Positions 16,188-23,089 of a stretch of 23,089 nt of DNA are shown here, piece after piece. Within the stretch, counting starts at the first letter, position 1; every line of letters begins with the position of its first letter. The notes below the pieces were generated by a model. That model did not search any database and was not told the origin of the DNA. It saw only the letters and a list, made by a program, of their open reading frames with translations. The position numbers and the translations under genes are program-made. Source of the stretch: Geodermatophilaceae bacterium (GTDB taxonomy: Bacteria; Actinomycetota; Actinomycetes; Mycobacteriales; Geodermatophilaceae); NCBI GenBank assembly GCA_013811975.1, contig JACCUF010000095.1:1-23089 (forward strand), read 5' to 3'.

Positions 16188-16621
16188 CCGAACAGCTTCC
16201 CCCCACGCCAGCGTCGCCGCACGAGCAGGACCCGGATCGGCCCAGAGAGCGCGACCCAGACCACCAACCAGATGGACACGAACAGCAACCAGTACCCGCG
16301 GGCGGTCACGGGCACGTCCCAGAACCAGGTGTCGGTGCCGAGCAGCAGCCAGATCAACGTGCCCTCCGGCACCCCGGCGAGCAGCGAGAAGGCCGTAGGC
16401 CAGTCCTTGTCCCACCGGTACTGCTGGAGCAGGTGATAGAGCAACTCCCACAGCAAGCCCAAGACGATGATCAGCCCGAGAACGGTGAAGGACATCTCGT
16501 AGGACCTGCCCAGCGGCAACCGGGTCGGCAGGATCGGGGCGATCAAGGCGGTCCAGATCCCGCCGATGACGGCGAAGAGCACGATCCGGGTATGCATTCG
16601 CCCGGCCAGGGAATAGGTCAT
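16184..16621 (-). CDS. Four-helix integral membrane protein, function unknown
   Basis: The 145-aa protein has four predicted membrane helices at about residues 13-31, 45-65, 77-95 and 109-133, then a basic tail RRRWRGGK that should be cytoplasmic. Polar residues in or near the helices stand out: Glu59 and His63 at the end of helix 2, a WDKDWP loop, and Glu86 in helix 3. I do not recognise the family. A GAGG ribosome site lies 6 nt before the ATG, and the gene starts 7 nt after the flavoprotein-like gene and overlaps the FHA gene. It could anchor the FHA/pseudokinase pair or transport something, but the sequence does not decide this. Confidence 0.8.
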   Translation of the reverse strand: MTYSLAGRMHTRIVLFAVIGGIWTALIAPILPTRLPLGRSYEMSFTVLGLIIVLGLLWELLYHLLQQYRWDKDWPTAFSLLAGVPEGTLIWLLLGTDTWFWDVPVTARGYWLLFVSIWLVVWVALSGPIRVLLVRRRWRGGKLFG

Positions 16622-16628
16622 CGATGCC

Positions 16629-18167
16629 TCAGAGGACCCTGTTGGTGGCCCAGCGAAACCACTCCCGAGCCGATCGGAAGAGATTCAGCCTCGGGCAGAA
16701 GCCCTCAGCTGCGAGGTCGTCCGCGATCTCCTGCGCGGCGATCTGCAAGCCGAGGAAGGTGTCGACACCGGGAAGGTAGCTGCCGTGAGTCGCCGCACCT
16801 GAGGCATAGAGCCGCCCTCGCCCGCTTCGGGTGCCTCGCACCTCGAAGGACGGCTCGACGTCCAAGCGCCCCAGTGGGTTCCGCCCGGCACCGGTGTGCT
16901 GGAGCAGATCGGCCAGGATGCGCTGCTCGCCGATGTCGGACTCCAACCCGGCGCAGTCGATGACGAATGACGCCAGCACGCTGTCCCCGCTCTGGATCCG
17001 GGCCGTGATCAGGTCATCAGAACCCGCTTCGAGCGCGTCGACCTCGCCTATGACGGTGGAGTACCAACCCTCCGCCCGTGCAGTGGCCAATTGGATCTGC
17101 CAGTTCCTTCGGTACGGCGTCGAGGTGGCACCGAGCGAGTCGTAGAAGGCCGCCCGCTCTGCGCCTTCGGTGCGGCGCGCCCGATCACGTAACTGCCCAC
17201 CCCACACCGCCTTCGGGTCGTCGAAGGCCTGATAGGCGAAGCCATCGCCACCACCCCGACGCATGAATCGGGGGCCATGGGGTCCGGAGACGTAGCTGCC
17301 GAAGATGTGCACCACCCTGGTCTGCAGACCGTGGGTATTGCGTTCGTCGATCAGCCTATGCAGAATCCGTGAGGCCACGATCCCCGAACCCCGTACCAGG
17401 ACGGTCCCCGGACGACTGCGCAGCTGGTCGTATACGTGCTCGTGCGGTTCATAGGCGTTCACGACTCGACTGGAGTTGCGGGTCGACTCACGATAGGTCG
17501 CTATATCGGGAAGGAACTTCAGACCGGCGTAGCCGACGGCAAGGTGCACATAGGTCGACCGGAATGCAATCCGTCTGGCCGCCGCGGTGTTCCATTCTGG
17601 CGTGGTCAGGATGGTGAAGTACCCGCCGGCCGCGCGGCGGCGGACCATCCGGACCTGTCCGGTGGCGACCATTTCCGGATAGCGGATGCGGCGGGATTCG
17701 CGGGCCATCCAGTCGAGCACCTGGCCGACCCGCGGCGTGTAGTGCTCAGCGAGGAGCGGCTCGGTCAGCACCTGCCACAACGGAGCCAGGAATCCGCGCA
17801 CTGTGTCGGCACCCACGGCCTCGCGTAAGGCGTAGGACGGGAAGCCCCAGATGTTGTCCGGACAGGCCGAGGAGTCCGAGCGCAGCCGGGCTCCGATCGG
17901 CACCTGAGACACTCGGGTGAGGTAGGCGAAGCTCTCCCAGGGCGTGCTCAGCGGCGTGAGCACCCGCAGGGACTCTGTGCGAACGCCGCAGATCCGAAGG
18001 TGGTCGACCAGGACGAAGGAGCCGATCCCGCCCCCGACCGAGATCAGCGGTGCCTCCAGGATCGGAATACCGGCATCGAAGAGCAGCTGCTCCGACCAGA
18101 TGTCGGTGTCCACGAGCTCTGGGGTCAGGTCGCCGGCGCGCACAACGGAAGGCCCAGCGTCGGTCAT
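16629..18167 (-). CDS. FAD/NAD(P)-binding oxidoreductase-like protein, first gene of the pseudokinase operon
   Basis: The 512-aa protein has a first dinucleotide-binding motif, LISVGGGIGSFVLVDHLR (GGGIGS at 45-50), and a second, VLVRGSGIVASRIL (about 257-270). A C-terminal block reads RLYASGAATHGSYLPGVDTF, then an LQIAAQEIADDL helix. This ordering resembles two-domain flavoproteins such as pyridine-nucleotide-disulfide reductases or flavin monooxygenases. There is no CxxxxC redox disulfide, and the acidic residue usually found at the end of the second strand is not evident, so FAD binding is likely but unproven. No signal peptide is seen. The ATG at 18167 has a TATCGT box 9 nt upstream. A longer reading starting at 18407 is rejected because it would cross the divergent DUF2510 gene start. 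Confidence 0.78.
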   Translation of the reverse strand: MTDAGPSVVRAGDLTPELVDTDIWSEQLLFDAGIPILEAPLISVGGGIGSFVLVDHLRICGVRTESLRVLTPLSTPWESFAYLTRVSQVPIGARLRSDSSACPDNIWGFPSYALREAVGADTVRGFLAPLWQVLTEPLLAEHYTPRVGQVLDWMARESRRIRYPEMVATGQVRMVRRRAAGGYFTILTTPEWNTAAARRIAFRSTYVHLAVGYAGLKFLPDIATYRESTRNSSRVVNAYEPHEHVYDQLRSRPGTVLVRGSGIVASRILHRLIDERNTHGLQTRVVHIFGSYVSGPHGPRFMRRGGGDGFAYQAFDDPKAVWGGQLRDRARRTEGAERAAFYDSLGATSTPYRRNWQIQLATARAEGWYSTVIGEVDALEAGSDDLITARIQSGDSVLASFVIDCAGLESDIGEQRILADLLQHTGAGRNPLGRLDVEPSFEVRGTRSGRGRLYASGAATHGSYLPGVDTFLGLQIAAQEIADDLAAEGFCPRLNLFRSAREWFRWATNRVL

Positions 18168-18176
18168 GGTGTGGTC

Positions 18177-18245
18177 ACGATAGTGCGACGGCCGCCCTGC
18201 GCCGGTGAACGTCTGGCCCCCCGGACGTCCCATTCCCCGTACCCT
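18177..18245. promoter_or_regulatory. Divergent candidate promoters for the pseudokinase operon and the DUF2510 gene
   Basis: TATCGT on the minus strand (18182-18177) lies 9 nt before the flavoprotein-like ATG. TACCCT on the plus strand (18240-18245) lies 7 nt before the DUF2510 GTG. Both fit TANNNT, and the second predicts a leaderless mRNA. The 85-nt intergenic region is the only promoter space visible for the operon. Confidence 0.4.
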
Positions 18246-18252
18246 TGCGGAC

Positions 18253-19233
18253 GTGACGGACACGTCCACCGCGGGGTGGTACCCCGACCCTGAGGGCCGC
18301 CCTGGCCTCGAGCGCTGGTGGAACGGCCTGGGGTGGAGTGAGTCGATCCGACCGATGTCCAGCTCCGGGACGATCCTGACCGCGCAGGGCGGCGACAGCG
18401 TCATCACGAAGTACGGGACCCGGTACGACGCGGCTATGGGCGCGCACGTCGGCTCCGTCGGCTATCCGGTCGACTACCTGCCCGCGTCCGAGGCGCCGTG
18501 GAACCCGGCACCCCTAGCGCAGGATCGGGTGGGCGGGCCGGGCGCACCACAGCCGCGGGCCGGCTCAGGTGGCCGGATCGCTTGGGTGGTCGGGTTGGGC
18601 GGAGCCCTCGTGCTGGCCCTGATCATCACCCTGGTCGTCTTCGCCGGCGGTGGGTCCGACGGGTCAGGCCCACCGATCGCCATCGGCGGAGTGCCGGAGA
18701 GCCCGACCCGGCCGCCAGGCCAGACGCGGATTGTCGACGAGGAGGCGGGAGTCGCCTACCCCTATCTCGGCACGTATTGGCTGGAGTTCGTCAGCGAGGT
18801 GCAGGAGACGACGTCGACGGCGGGGCAGTACATCGTGACCCAGGAGGAGGTCCCGACCGGCGGCCAGTTCATCGCGCAGGTGACCTCTGGTCCGTTGCAG
18901 GCGTTGTTCGGGTACGCGGGACCCAGTTCGTTTGCCAGCACCATCGCCGCCGTACAGGGCAGCGTCCGTACCAACTACTACCCTGCCCCCAACGAGATCG
19001 AGACCCTGCGCGACGAGGCGGTCACCGTCGACGGCGCCGCGGCTTATCTCCTGGAGTTCAACCTGACCTGGGACGTCGCCGGCTATGACTCGACGGGGGA
19101 GCGGGCGGCTCTGATCCTGATCGAGACCGGGCGTCCTGCTCCGGCCCTGATGTACATCTCGATTCCGAACACCCACGCCGAGCTCTATGGCATCGTCGAC
19201 CGCGTCATCGCCGAGATCGACGTCCTGAACTAG
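18253..19233 (+). CDS. DUF2510 single-pass membrane protein with C-terminal extracellular domain
   Basis: The 326-aa protein begins with a DUF2510 motif, GWYPDPEGRPGLERWWNG and GWSE (residues 8-29), a short Trp-rich module common at the cytoplasmic N-terminus of actinobacterial membrane proteins. A Gly/Pro-rich linker and one membrane helix (about 109-131, IAWVVGLGGALVLALIITLV) follow. The roughly 190-residue C-terminal domain (EAGVAYPYLGTYW onwards) would be outside the cell; it has no cysteines and I do not recognise its family. The GTG at 18253 is preferred to the ATG at 18205 because the DUF2510 motif starts immediately and a TACCCT box lies 7 nt upstream. It is divergent from the pseudokinase operon. 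Function is unknown. Confidence 0.85.
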   Translation: MTDTSTAGWYPDPEGRPGLERWWNGLGWSESIRPMSSSGTILTAQGGDSVITKYGTRYDAAMGAHVGSVGYPVDYLPASEAPWNPAPLAQDRVGGPGAPQPRAGSGGRIAWVVGLGGALVLALIITLVVFAGGGSDGSGPPIAIGGVPESPTRPPGQTRIVDEEAGVAYPYLGTYWLEFVSEVQETTSTAGQYIVTQEEVPTGGQFIAQVTSGPLQALFGYAGPSSFASTIAAVQGSVRTNYYPAPNEIETLRDEAVTVDGAAAYLLEFNLTWDVAGYDSTGERAALILIETGRPAPALMYISIPNTHAELYGIVDRVIAEIDVLN

Positions 19234-19276
19234 CCTTCCTCCAGCGCACCGGCCGACCAATCGTCTAGTCAGCGGC

Positions 19277-19282
19277 TATCGT
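19277..19282 (+). promoter_or_regulatory. Candidate -10 box of the M16-nudC operon
   Basis: TATCGT lies exactly 7 nt before the GTG at 19290, the same spacing seen at the DUF2510 gene. No ribosome site is present, so a leaderless mRNA is likely. The box sits in a 56-nt intergenic gap. Confidence 0.45.
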
Positions 19283-19289
19283 CGCGCGG

Positions 19290-20594
19290 GTGCCCGTCCG
19301 CGTCCCCTCCCTGCCGGCCCATCCGCTGCATCGCCTGACTCTGGACAACGGACTGCGGGTCGTACTGGCTCCGGACTCGACTGCGCCGGTGATCGCCGTC
19401 GCCGTGTACTACGACGTCGGGATGCGCAGCGAGCCAGCGGGCCGCACCGGTTTCGCTCACCTCTTCGAGCACGTCATGTTCCAGGGCTCGGCGCATCTGC
19501 CCAAGCTCGAACACGCCCGTCAGGTCCAGGGCAGCGGCGGGGTCTTCAACGGGAGCACGCATCTGGATTACACGAACTACTTCGAGGTGCTGCCGGCTGG
19601 GGCGCTGGAGCGGGCGCTGTTCTGCGAGGCCGACCGGATGGCCGCTCCGCTGCTCACCCAGGAGACCATCGACAACCAGATCGACGTGGTCAAGGAGGAG
19701 ATCCGGGTCAACGTCCTCAACCGCCCGTACGGCGCCTTCCCCTGGCTGCAGTTGCCTGAGGTGCTCTATGACACCTTCGCCAACACCCATAACGGGTACG
19801 GCGACTTCGTCGACCTGGAAAGCGCCACCGCGCAAGACGCTGCGCAGTTCTTCGACTCCTACTACGCGCCGAGTAACGCGGTGCTCGCGGTAGGCGGGGA
19901 CTTCGAGGTCGAGCAGGCGACCGAGTGGGTGCAACGATATTTCGGGCGCGTGGCTGCCCGGGCCACGCCGGCCCGGCCGCAGTTCGGTGAGCCCGCCCTT
20001 ACCGAGGATCGGCACGCCGTGGTGGTCGATCCGTTGGCCTCGACGCCGGCCCTTGCCATCGGCTGGCGGGTTCCCGACCCGGTCGATGACTTCACCGGCT
20101 TCCTTCCCTACGTGGTCCTGAGCGAGCTGATGTCCGACTCCGATGCATCACGGCTGGAACAACGCCTCATCCATCGAGATCACCTCGCCATCCAACAGGC
20201 GATGTACCTGGGACTGTTCGGCGACCCCTTCGATGCCCGCGACGCCACGGCGCTGATGTTCCAGGCCCACCACGGCTCGCACATAAGCGCCGCGCAGTTG
20301 TGCGACGCCGTCGATGACGAGCTGCAGTCAGTGGCTGCCGGGGGCGTTAATGACAGCGAACTCGCCCGGGTACAGGCGCGGATCGCAGCGCAGCTGCTGC
20401 GCCAGGCCGACCCGGTGCTTGGTCGTACTCAGAGCTTTGCGGCCGGCGAGCTGATCCACGGCCGGGCCGAGTTCGCCACCGAGCTGCCTGGTCGCCTGGC
20501 CGACGTGGATGCCGAGTCGGTAGCCGCTGCGGCGGCCGAGCTGCACGCTGCGCACACAGCCGTGCTCGAACTCAAGCCAGGAGCCGGCGCATGA
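19290..20594 (+). CDS. M16 family zinc metallopeptidase, catalytic subunit (HxxEH)
   Basis: This 434-aa M16B peptidase (insulinase/processing-peptidase family) has the inverted zinc motif AHLFEHVMF with His57, Glu60 and His61. A third zinc ligand, Glu137 in VKEEIRVN, lies 76 residues after His61 as expected. The first half ends with the typical DFVDLESATAQDAAQFFDSYYAPSNAVLAVGGDF region (family resemblance). The second half is the inactive domain and has SRLEQRL but no Tyr of the R/Y motif. It therefore probably needs the next gene product as partner, as in heterodimeric M16B enzymes. No signal peptide is seen, so it should be cytoplasmic. The stop overlaps the ATG of its partner. Confidence 0.9.
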   Translation: MPVRVPSLPAHPLHRLTLDNGLRVVLAPDSTAPVIAVAVYYDVGMRSEPAGRTGFAHLFEHVMFQGSAHLPKLEHARQVQGSGGVFNGSTHLDYTNYFEVLPAGALERALFCEADRMAAPLLTQETIDNQIDVVKEEIRVNVLNRPYGAFPWLQLPEVLYDTFANTHNGYGDFVDLESATAQDAAQFFDSYYAPSNAVLAVGGDFEVEQATEWVQRYFGRVAARATPARPQFGEPALTEDRHAVVVDPLASTPALAIGWRVPDPVDDFTGFLPYVVLSELMSDSDASRLEQRLIHRDHLAIQQAMYLGLFGDPFDARDATALMFQAHHGSHISAAQLCDAVDDELQSVAAGGVNDSELARVQARIAAQLLRQADPVLGRTQSFAAGELIHGRAEFATELPGRLADVDAESVAAAAAELHAAHTAVLELKPGAGA

Positions 20595-21952
20595 GCGTCG
20601 AGGTGACCGACGAGACGAGCGCCTTCGCGCTTCCGCCGCTGATCGAGGCACGCGCCGCCCGGGCACCTCGGGCCGTCTGCGCGACACTGCCCAACGGCCT
20701 GGACACCCTGGTCGTACGACGTCCGACCGTTCCGATGGTCGAGGTACGGCTGCGGATCACGCTGCCCGCCGCGAACCGGGCAACCGCAGCGGCGACCACT
20801 GCGCGCGGCTCGCTGATGTCGTCCTCGATGCTGTTCGGTACCGCCCAACGCGGCCAGGAGCAACTGGCCAACGACCTGGCTGCGGTAGGCGCGGATCTTT
20901 CGGTCTCGGCCGACGCCGATCGGCTGCTGTTGTCCACCGCGGTTCTTCGCACCGGACTGTCCACTGTGCTCGATCTACTGGCTGAGATCGTGACGTCCGC
21001 CTCCTACCCATCGGCCGAGGTTTCCGCCGAACGCGACCGGCTGGGCCAGCGGATCGCGATGGCTCTGACCCAGCCCGGCGTGGTGGCCGGGATGGCACGC
21101 TCCCGGCGACTGTTCGGTGACCATCCGTACGCGCAGACGATGCCGGATCCGGCCGTGGTGGCTGGCCTGGAGGCAGGGACGCTTCGGCGGACCCACCGCG
21201 AGCGGGTGCGTCCCTACGGAGCAACCCTCGTCGTCGTTGGCGACGTGCAACCGGCAACCGTGGTCAGGCAGGCGACATCGGCGTTCGCGGACTGGGGTGG
21301 CCCGGCCGGCCGCTCGAGGGTCTTGGCCCTACCCGATTTCGATCCGGTTGGAATCACCCTGCTGGACCGCCCGGGTGCCGTGCAGTCCAACGTCCGGATC
21401 GGAGGTGCGGCAGTGGGCCGCAGCGATCTCGACTATGCCGCGTTGAAGTTGGCCAACCTGATCTTCGGCGGCTACTTCTCTTCGCGACTGACCGAGAACC
21501 TGCGCGAACGCAATGGCTTCACCTACAGCCCGCACAGCGGGATCGACAACGCCGCGGCAGGTTCGATGTTTCTGGTCGACGCCGATGTCGCCAGTGAAGT
21601 GACCGCGCGCGCCGTACACGAAACGTGGTACGAACTCGGCCGGATGGCGTTGGCACCGGTGACCCAGGGCGAGCTGGACCTTGCCCGACGGTACGCGTTG
21701 GGGACGCTGGCGTTGTCGACCGCAACCCAGGCTGGCCTTGCCTCGACGTTGAGCAGTCTTGCTGGACAAGGGCTTTCGCCGTCTTGGCTGGCTGGTCATC
21801 AGAAGGCTGTGGCAGGGGTGACGGTCTCCGACGTCCAGGAGGTCTCCCGCCGCTACCTCTCGGTGAGCTCGTTGGCCACCGTCGTCGTCGGAGATGCAGC
21901 GCTGGTCGAGGATTCGCTGCTGTCGCTCGCGGCGGTGCGGGCTCCCGAGTGA
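20591..21952 (+). CDS. M16 family partner subunit without zinc site (R/Y motif)
   Basis: This 453-aa M16-fold protein lacks the HxxEH motif; the matching region reads GSLMSSSMLFG. The C-terminal domain has the substrate-binding R/Y motif, FSSRLTENLRERNGFTY (Arg299, Tyr312). Such subunits pair with an HxxEH subunit to complete the active site, as in mitochondrial processing peptidase and bacterial two-subunit M16B enzymes. The ATG lies within the stop of the catalytic subunit (ATGA), with AGGAG at 20579-20583, 7 nt upstream, so coupled synthesis is expected. Its own stop overlaps the nudC GTG. The substrate is unknown. Confidence 0.9.
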   Translation: MSVEVTDETSAFALPPLIEARAARAPRAVCATLPNGLDTLVVRRPTVPMVEVRLRITLPAANRATAAATTARGSLMSSSMLFGTAQRGQEQLANDLAAVGADLSVSADADRLLLSTAVLRTGLSTVLDLLAEIVTSASYPSAEVSAERDRLGQRIAMALTQPGVVAGMARSRRLFGDHPYAQTMPDPAVVAGLEAGTLRRTHRERVRPYGATLVVVGDVQPATVVRQATSAFADWGGPAGRSRVLALPDFDPVGITLLDRPGAVQSNVRIGGAAVGRSDLDYAALKLANLIFGGYFSSRLTENLRERNGFTYSPHSGIDNAAAGSMFLVDADVASEVTARAVHETWYELGRMALAPVTQGELDLARRYALGTLALSTATQAGLASTLSSLAGQGLSPSWLAGHQKAVAGVTVSDVQEVSRRYLSVSSLATVVVGDAALVEDSLLSLAAVRAPE

Positions 21953-22929
21953 GTCAAGCCATCTCGGCCGAGGATCCGCGGCCCACCACGGCAACTACCG
22001 ATGCCGGCACAACGCGGTCGGTGCCGCGAGGCGTGACCGTTCGACCGGCGCTGTCCCGCGCCGTGCACGACCGTGACGGTCTACGGCGGCGGGAGGTGCA
22101 CGCGACCCTGGGCCACGACCCGGACATCCGCGTCCTCGTGGTCACCGACGAGTACCTCGTACCTGTGCTCGAGGCCAAGGGCGGGCCGGCGTTGGACTTC
22201 CGGGAAGCCGACGCGATGGACTCCGACCCGCAGGACTGGGCCTACCTCGGGACGCACGGCGGCATCAGCTACGCGATGGCCCGGGGCGAACGAGACGTCC
22301 GGGCCGATCAGTGGATGAGTCTTCGGGACATCGGCGCTGAGGTCAGCGACCTCGATGCTGGGCTGCTCGTCCAGGCGGTGGGACTTGCCCACTGGCATGA
22401 CCGATCGAGGCACTGCACGCTCTGCGGCGCGGTGACCGAAGTGCGTGACGCCGGGTGGGTACGACATTGCCCGGTCGACCGGAGCGACATCTTCCCGCGC
22501 ACCGATCCGGCGATGATCGTGCTGGTGCACGACGGAGGCGACCGGTGCGTTCTGGGTCGCCAATCCGTGTGGCCGACCGACCGATTCTCGGTGCTGGCCG
22601 GATTCGTCGAGCCGGGCGAGTCAGCGGAGCAGGCAGTTGCTCGGGAGGTGTTCGAAGAGGTGCGGCTCACCGTGACCGACATCCGGTACGTCACCAGCCA
22701 GCCCTGGCCACTGCCGCAGTCCCTGATGCTCGGCTTCACCGCGCGGGTGGACGGTGACCAGGCGCTGGTCGTGGACCAGGACGAACTCGTCGAGGCAGCC
22801 TGGTTCTCACGAGCCGAAATCAGCAACCCCGACCGGATACGGCCGAAGCTGCCGCCACCGGTATCGATCGCCTACCAGCTGATCACCGACTGGCTGGGCG
22901 AGAGCCCGGCGGCCGCAGCCCGGTCTTGA
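21949..22929 (+). CDS. nudC: NADH pyrophosphatase / NAD-cap RNA hydrolase NudC (Nudix)
   Basis: The 326-aa protein has a zinc-ribbon region with C156-x2-C159 and C174, then the Nudix box GFVEPGESAEQAVAREVFEEV (from Gly218) and the NudC signature SQPWPLPQS. Enzymes of this group split NADH to NMNH and AMP and remove NAD caps from RNA. The usual fourth zinc Cys, in CPxC, is Asp177 (CPVD), so the ribbon may bind metal differently or not at all. The last Gly of the Nudix consensus is Arg, as in some relatives. The GTG at 21949 overlaps the preceding stop. Conserved sequence begins only near residue 30, so an internal start is possible. The stop lies within a terminator hairpin. Confidence 0.9.
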   Translation: MSQAISAEDPRPTTATTDAGTTRSVPRGVTVRPALSRAVHDRDGLRRREVHATLGHDPDIRVLVVTDEYLVPVLEAKGGPALDFREADAMDSDPQDWAYLGTHGGISYAMARGERDVRADQWMSLRDIGAEVSDLDAGLLVQAVGLAHWHDRSRHCTLCGAVTEVRDAGWVRHCPVDRSDIFPRTDPAMIVLVHDGGDRCVLGRQSVWPTDRFSVLAGFVEPGESAEQAVAREVFEEVRLTVTDIRYVTSQPWPLPQSLMLGFTARVDGDQALVVDQDELVEAAWFSRAEISNPDRIRPKLPPPVSIAYQLITDWLGESPAAAARS

Positions 22930-22966
22930 TCCCCGCCATGCGCATACGTGCGGCCGGGTTCAAGAC
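22923..22966. terminator. Bidirectional hairpin terminator between nudC and mrx1
   Basis: GTCTTGA at 22923-22929 pairs with TCAAGAC at 22960-22966. After a T/T mismatch the stem continues with CCC/GGG, a C/C mismatch and GCC/GGC. It ends in a short inner stem with an ATAC loop. The nudC stop is in the left arm and the mrx1 stop starts 4 nt beyond the right arm, so it can serve both genes. There is no long T-tract, as is common in actinobacteria. Confidence 0.7.
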
Positions 22967-22969
22967 GGG

Positions 22970-23089
22970 TCAGGCGGCGAGCTGGAACTTGACCTGCTCG
23001 ATCGTCGGGTTCGTCAGCGCGGTGCCGTCGGCGAAGATCAGCGTGGGAACCGTCTGGTTGCCACCATTTGCCTTCTCGACCAGATCCGC
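22970..23089 (-). CDS. mrx1: Mycoredoxin-1-like glutaredoxin, C-terminal part (runs off window end)
   Basis: The last 39 codons of a minus-strand gene are visible. They encode NGGNQTVPTLIFADGTALTNPT (shown here as a family match) and end in VKFQLAA. This corresponds to the TVP cis-proline loop and the final strand and helix of the glutaredoxin fold, and closely resembles mycoredoxin Mrx1 (Rv3198A). The CxxC active site would lie beyond the window. Mycoredoxin reduces mycothiol mixed disulfides in the cytoplasm. It is convergent with nudC, which also neighbours mrx1 in mycobacteria. Confidence 0.85.
   Translation of the reverse strand, partial: ADLVEKANGGNQTVPTLIFADGTALTNPTIEQVKFQLAA

Noticed and set aside
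18168..18407. Upstream extension of the flavoprotein-like gene
   Set aside because: It would overlap the divergent DUF2510 start; the ATG at 18167 has a plausible promoter.
20591..21952. Loss-of-function pseudogene of an M16 peptidase
   Set aside because: The frame is intact and the R/Y motif is kept, as expected for the partner subunit of a heterodimer.

Overview
The window is GC-rich, densely coded DNA from an actinobacterium (class Actinomycetes; the order is not resolved). The main support is an adnA-adnB helicase-nuclease pair, the C-terminus of a mycoredoxin (mycothiol-dependent redox), an F420-type luciferase-like oxidoreductase, many GTG starts, GTGA/ATGA stop-start overlaps and TANNNT boxes a few bases upstream of start codons. 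There is no tRNA, rRNA, CRISPR array, transposase or phage gene, and no gene-free stretch over 300 bases.

Layout. 1-356 (-) is the start of a binding-protein lipoprotein of an ABC importer. 492-7012 (+) is adnA-adnB, the double-strand-break resection machine. 7014-8215 (-) is a small ABM-fold monooxygenase gene followed by an LLM-class flavin/F420 oxidoreductase gene. 8279-9013 (+) is a DUF72 protein, divergent from the ABM gene across a perfect 18-bp dyad. 8990-11059 (-) is a DinG/XPD-type iron-sulfur helicase. 11104-11175 holds a long imperfect palindrome with perfect 16-bp terminal arms. 11202-12026 (-) is an Asp-nucleophile alpha/beta hydrolase of the epoxide hydrolase type. 12171-14075 (+) is a membrane Ser/Thr kinase with a secreted four-cysteine domain.

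14062-18167 (-) is the most unusual part. It is a tightly packed four-gene operon encoding a two-Rossmann-fold flavoprotein-like protein, a four-helix membrane protein, a zinc-ribbon/FHA protein with an unassigned N-terminal domain, and a pseudokinase whose HRD catalytic motif reads HAA. It converges, with overlapping 3' ends, on the active kinase gene. I suggest a phospho-signalling module in which the FHA protein reads a phosphothreonine, possibly on the pseudokinase, placed there by a kinase such as the neighbour. This resembles the FhaA/MviN arrangement of mycobacteria, but the flavoprotein and membrane protein are not part of that known system.

18253-19233 (+) is a DUF2510 single-pass membrane protein. 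19290-22929 (+) is an operon of two M16-type peptidase subunits (one with the HxxEH zinc site, one with only the R/Y motif) followed by nudC. It ends at a strong hairpin shared with the convergent mycoredoxin gene (22970 to the window end, -). In M. tuberculosis adnA-adnB and nudC-mrx1 lie almost side by side; here about 15 kb of other genes separates them.
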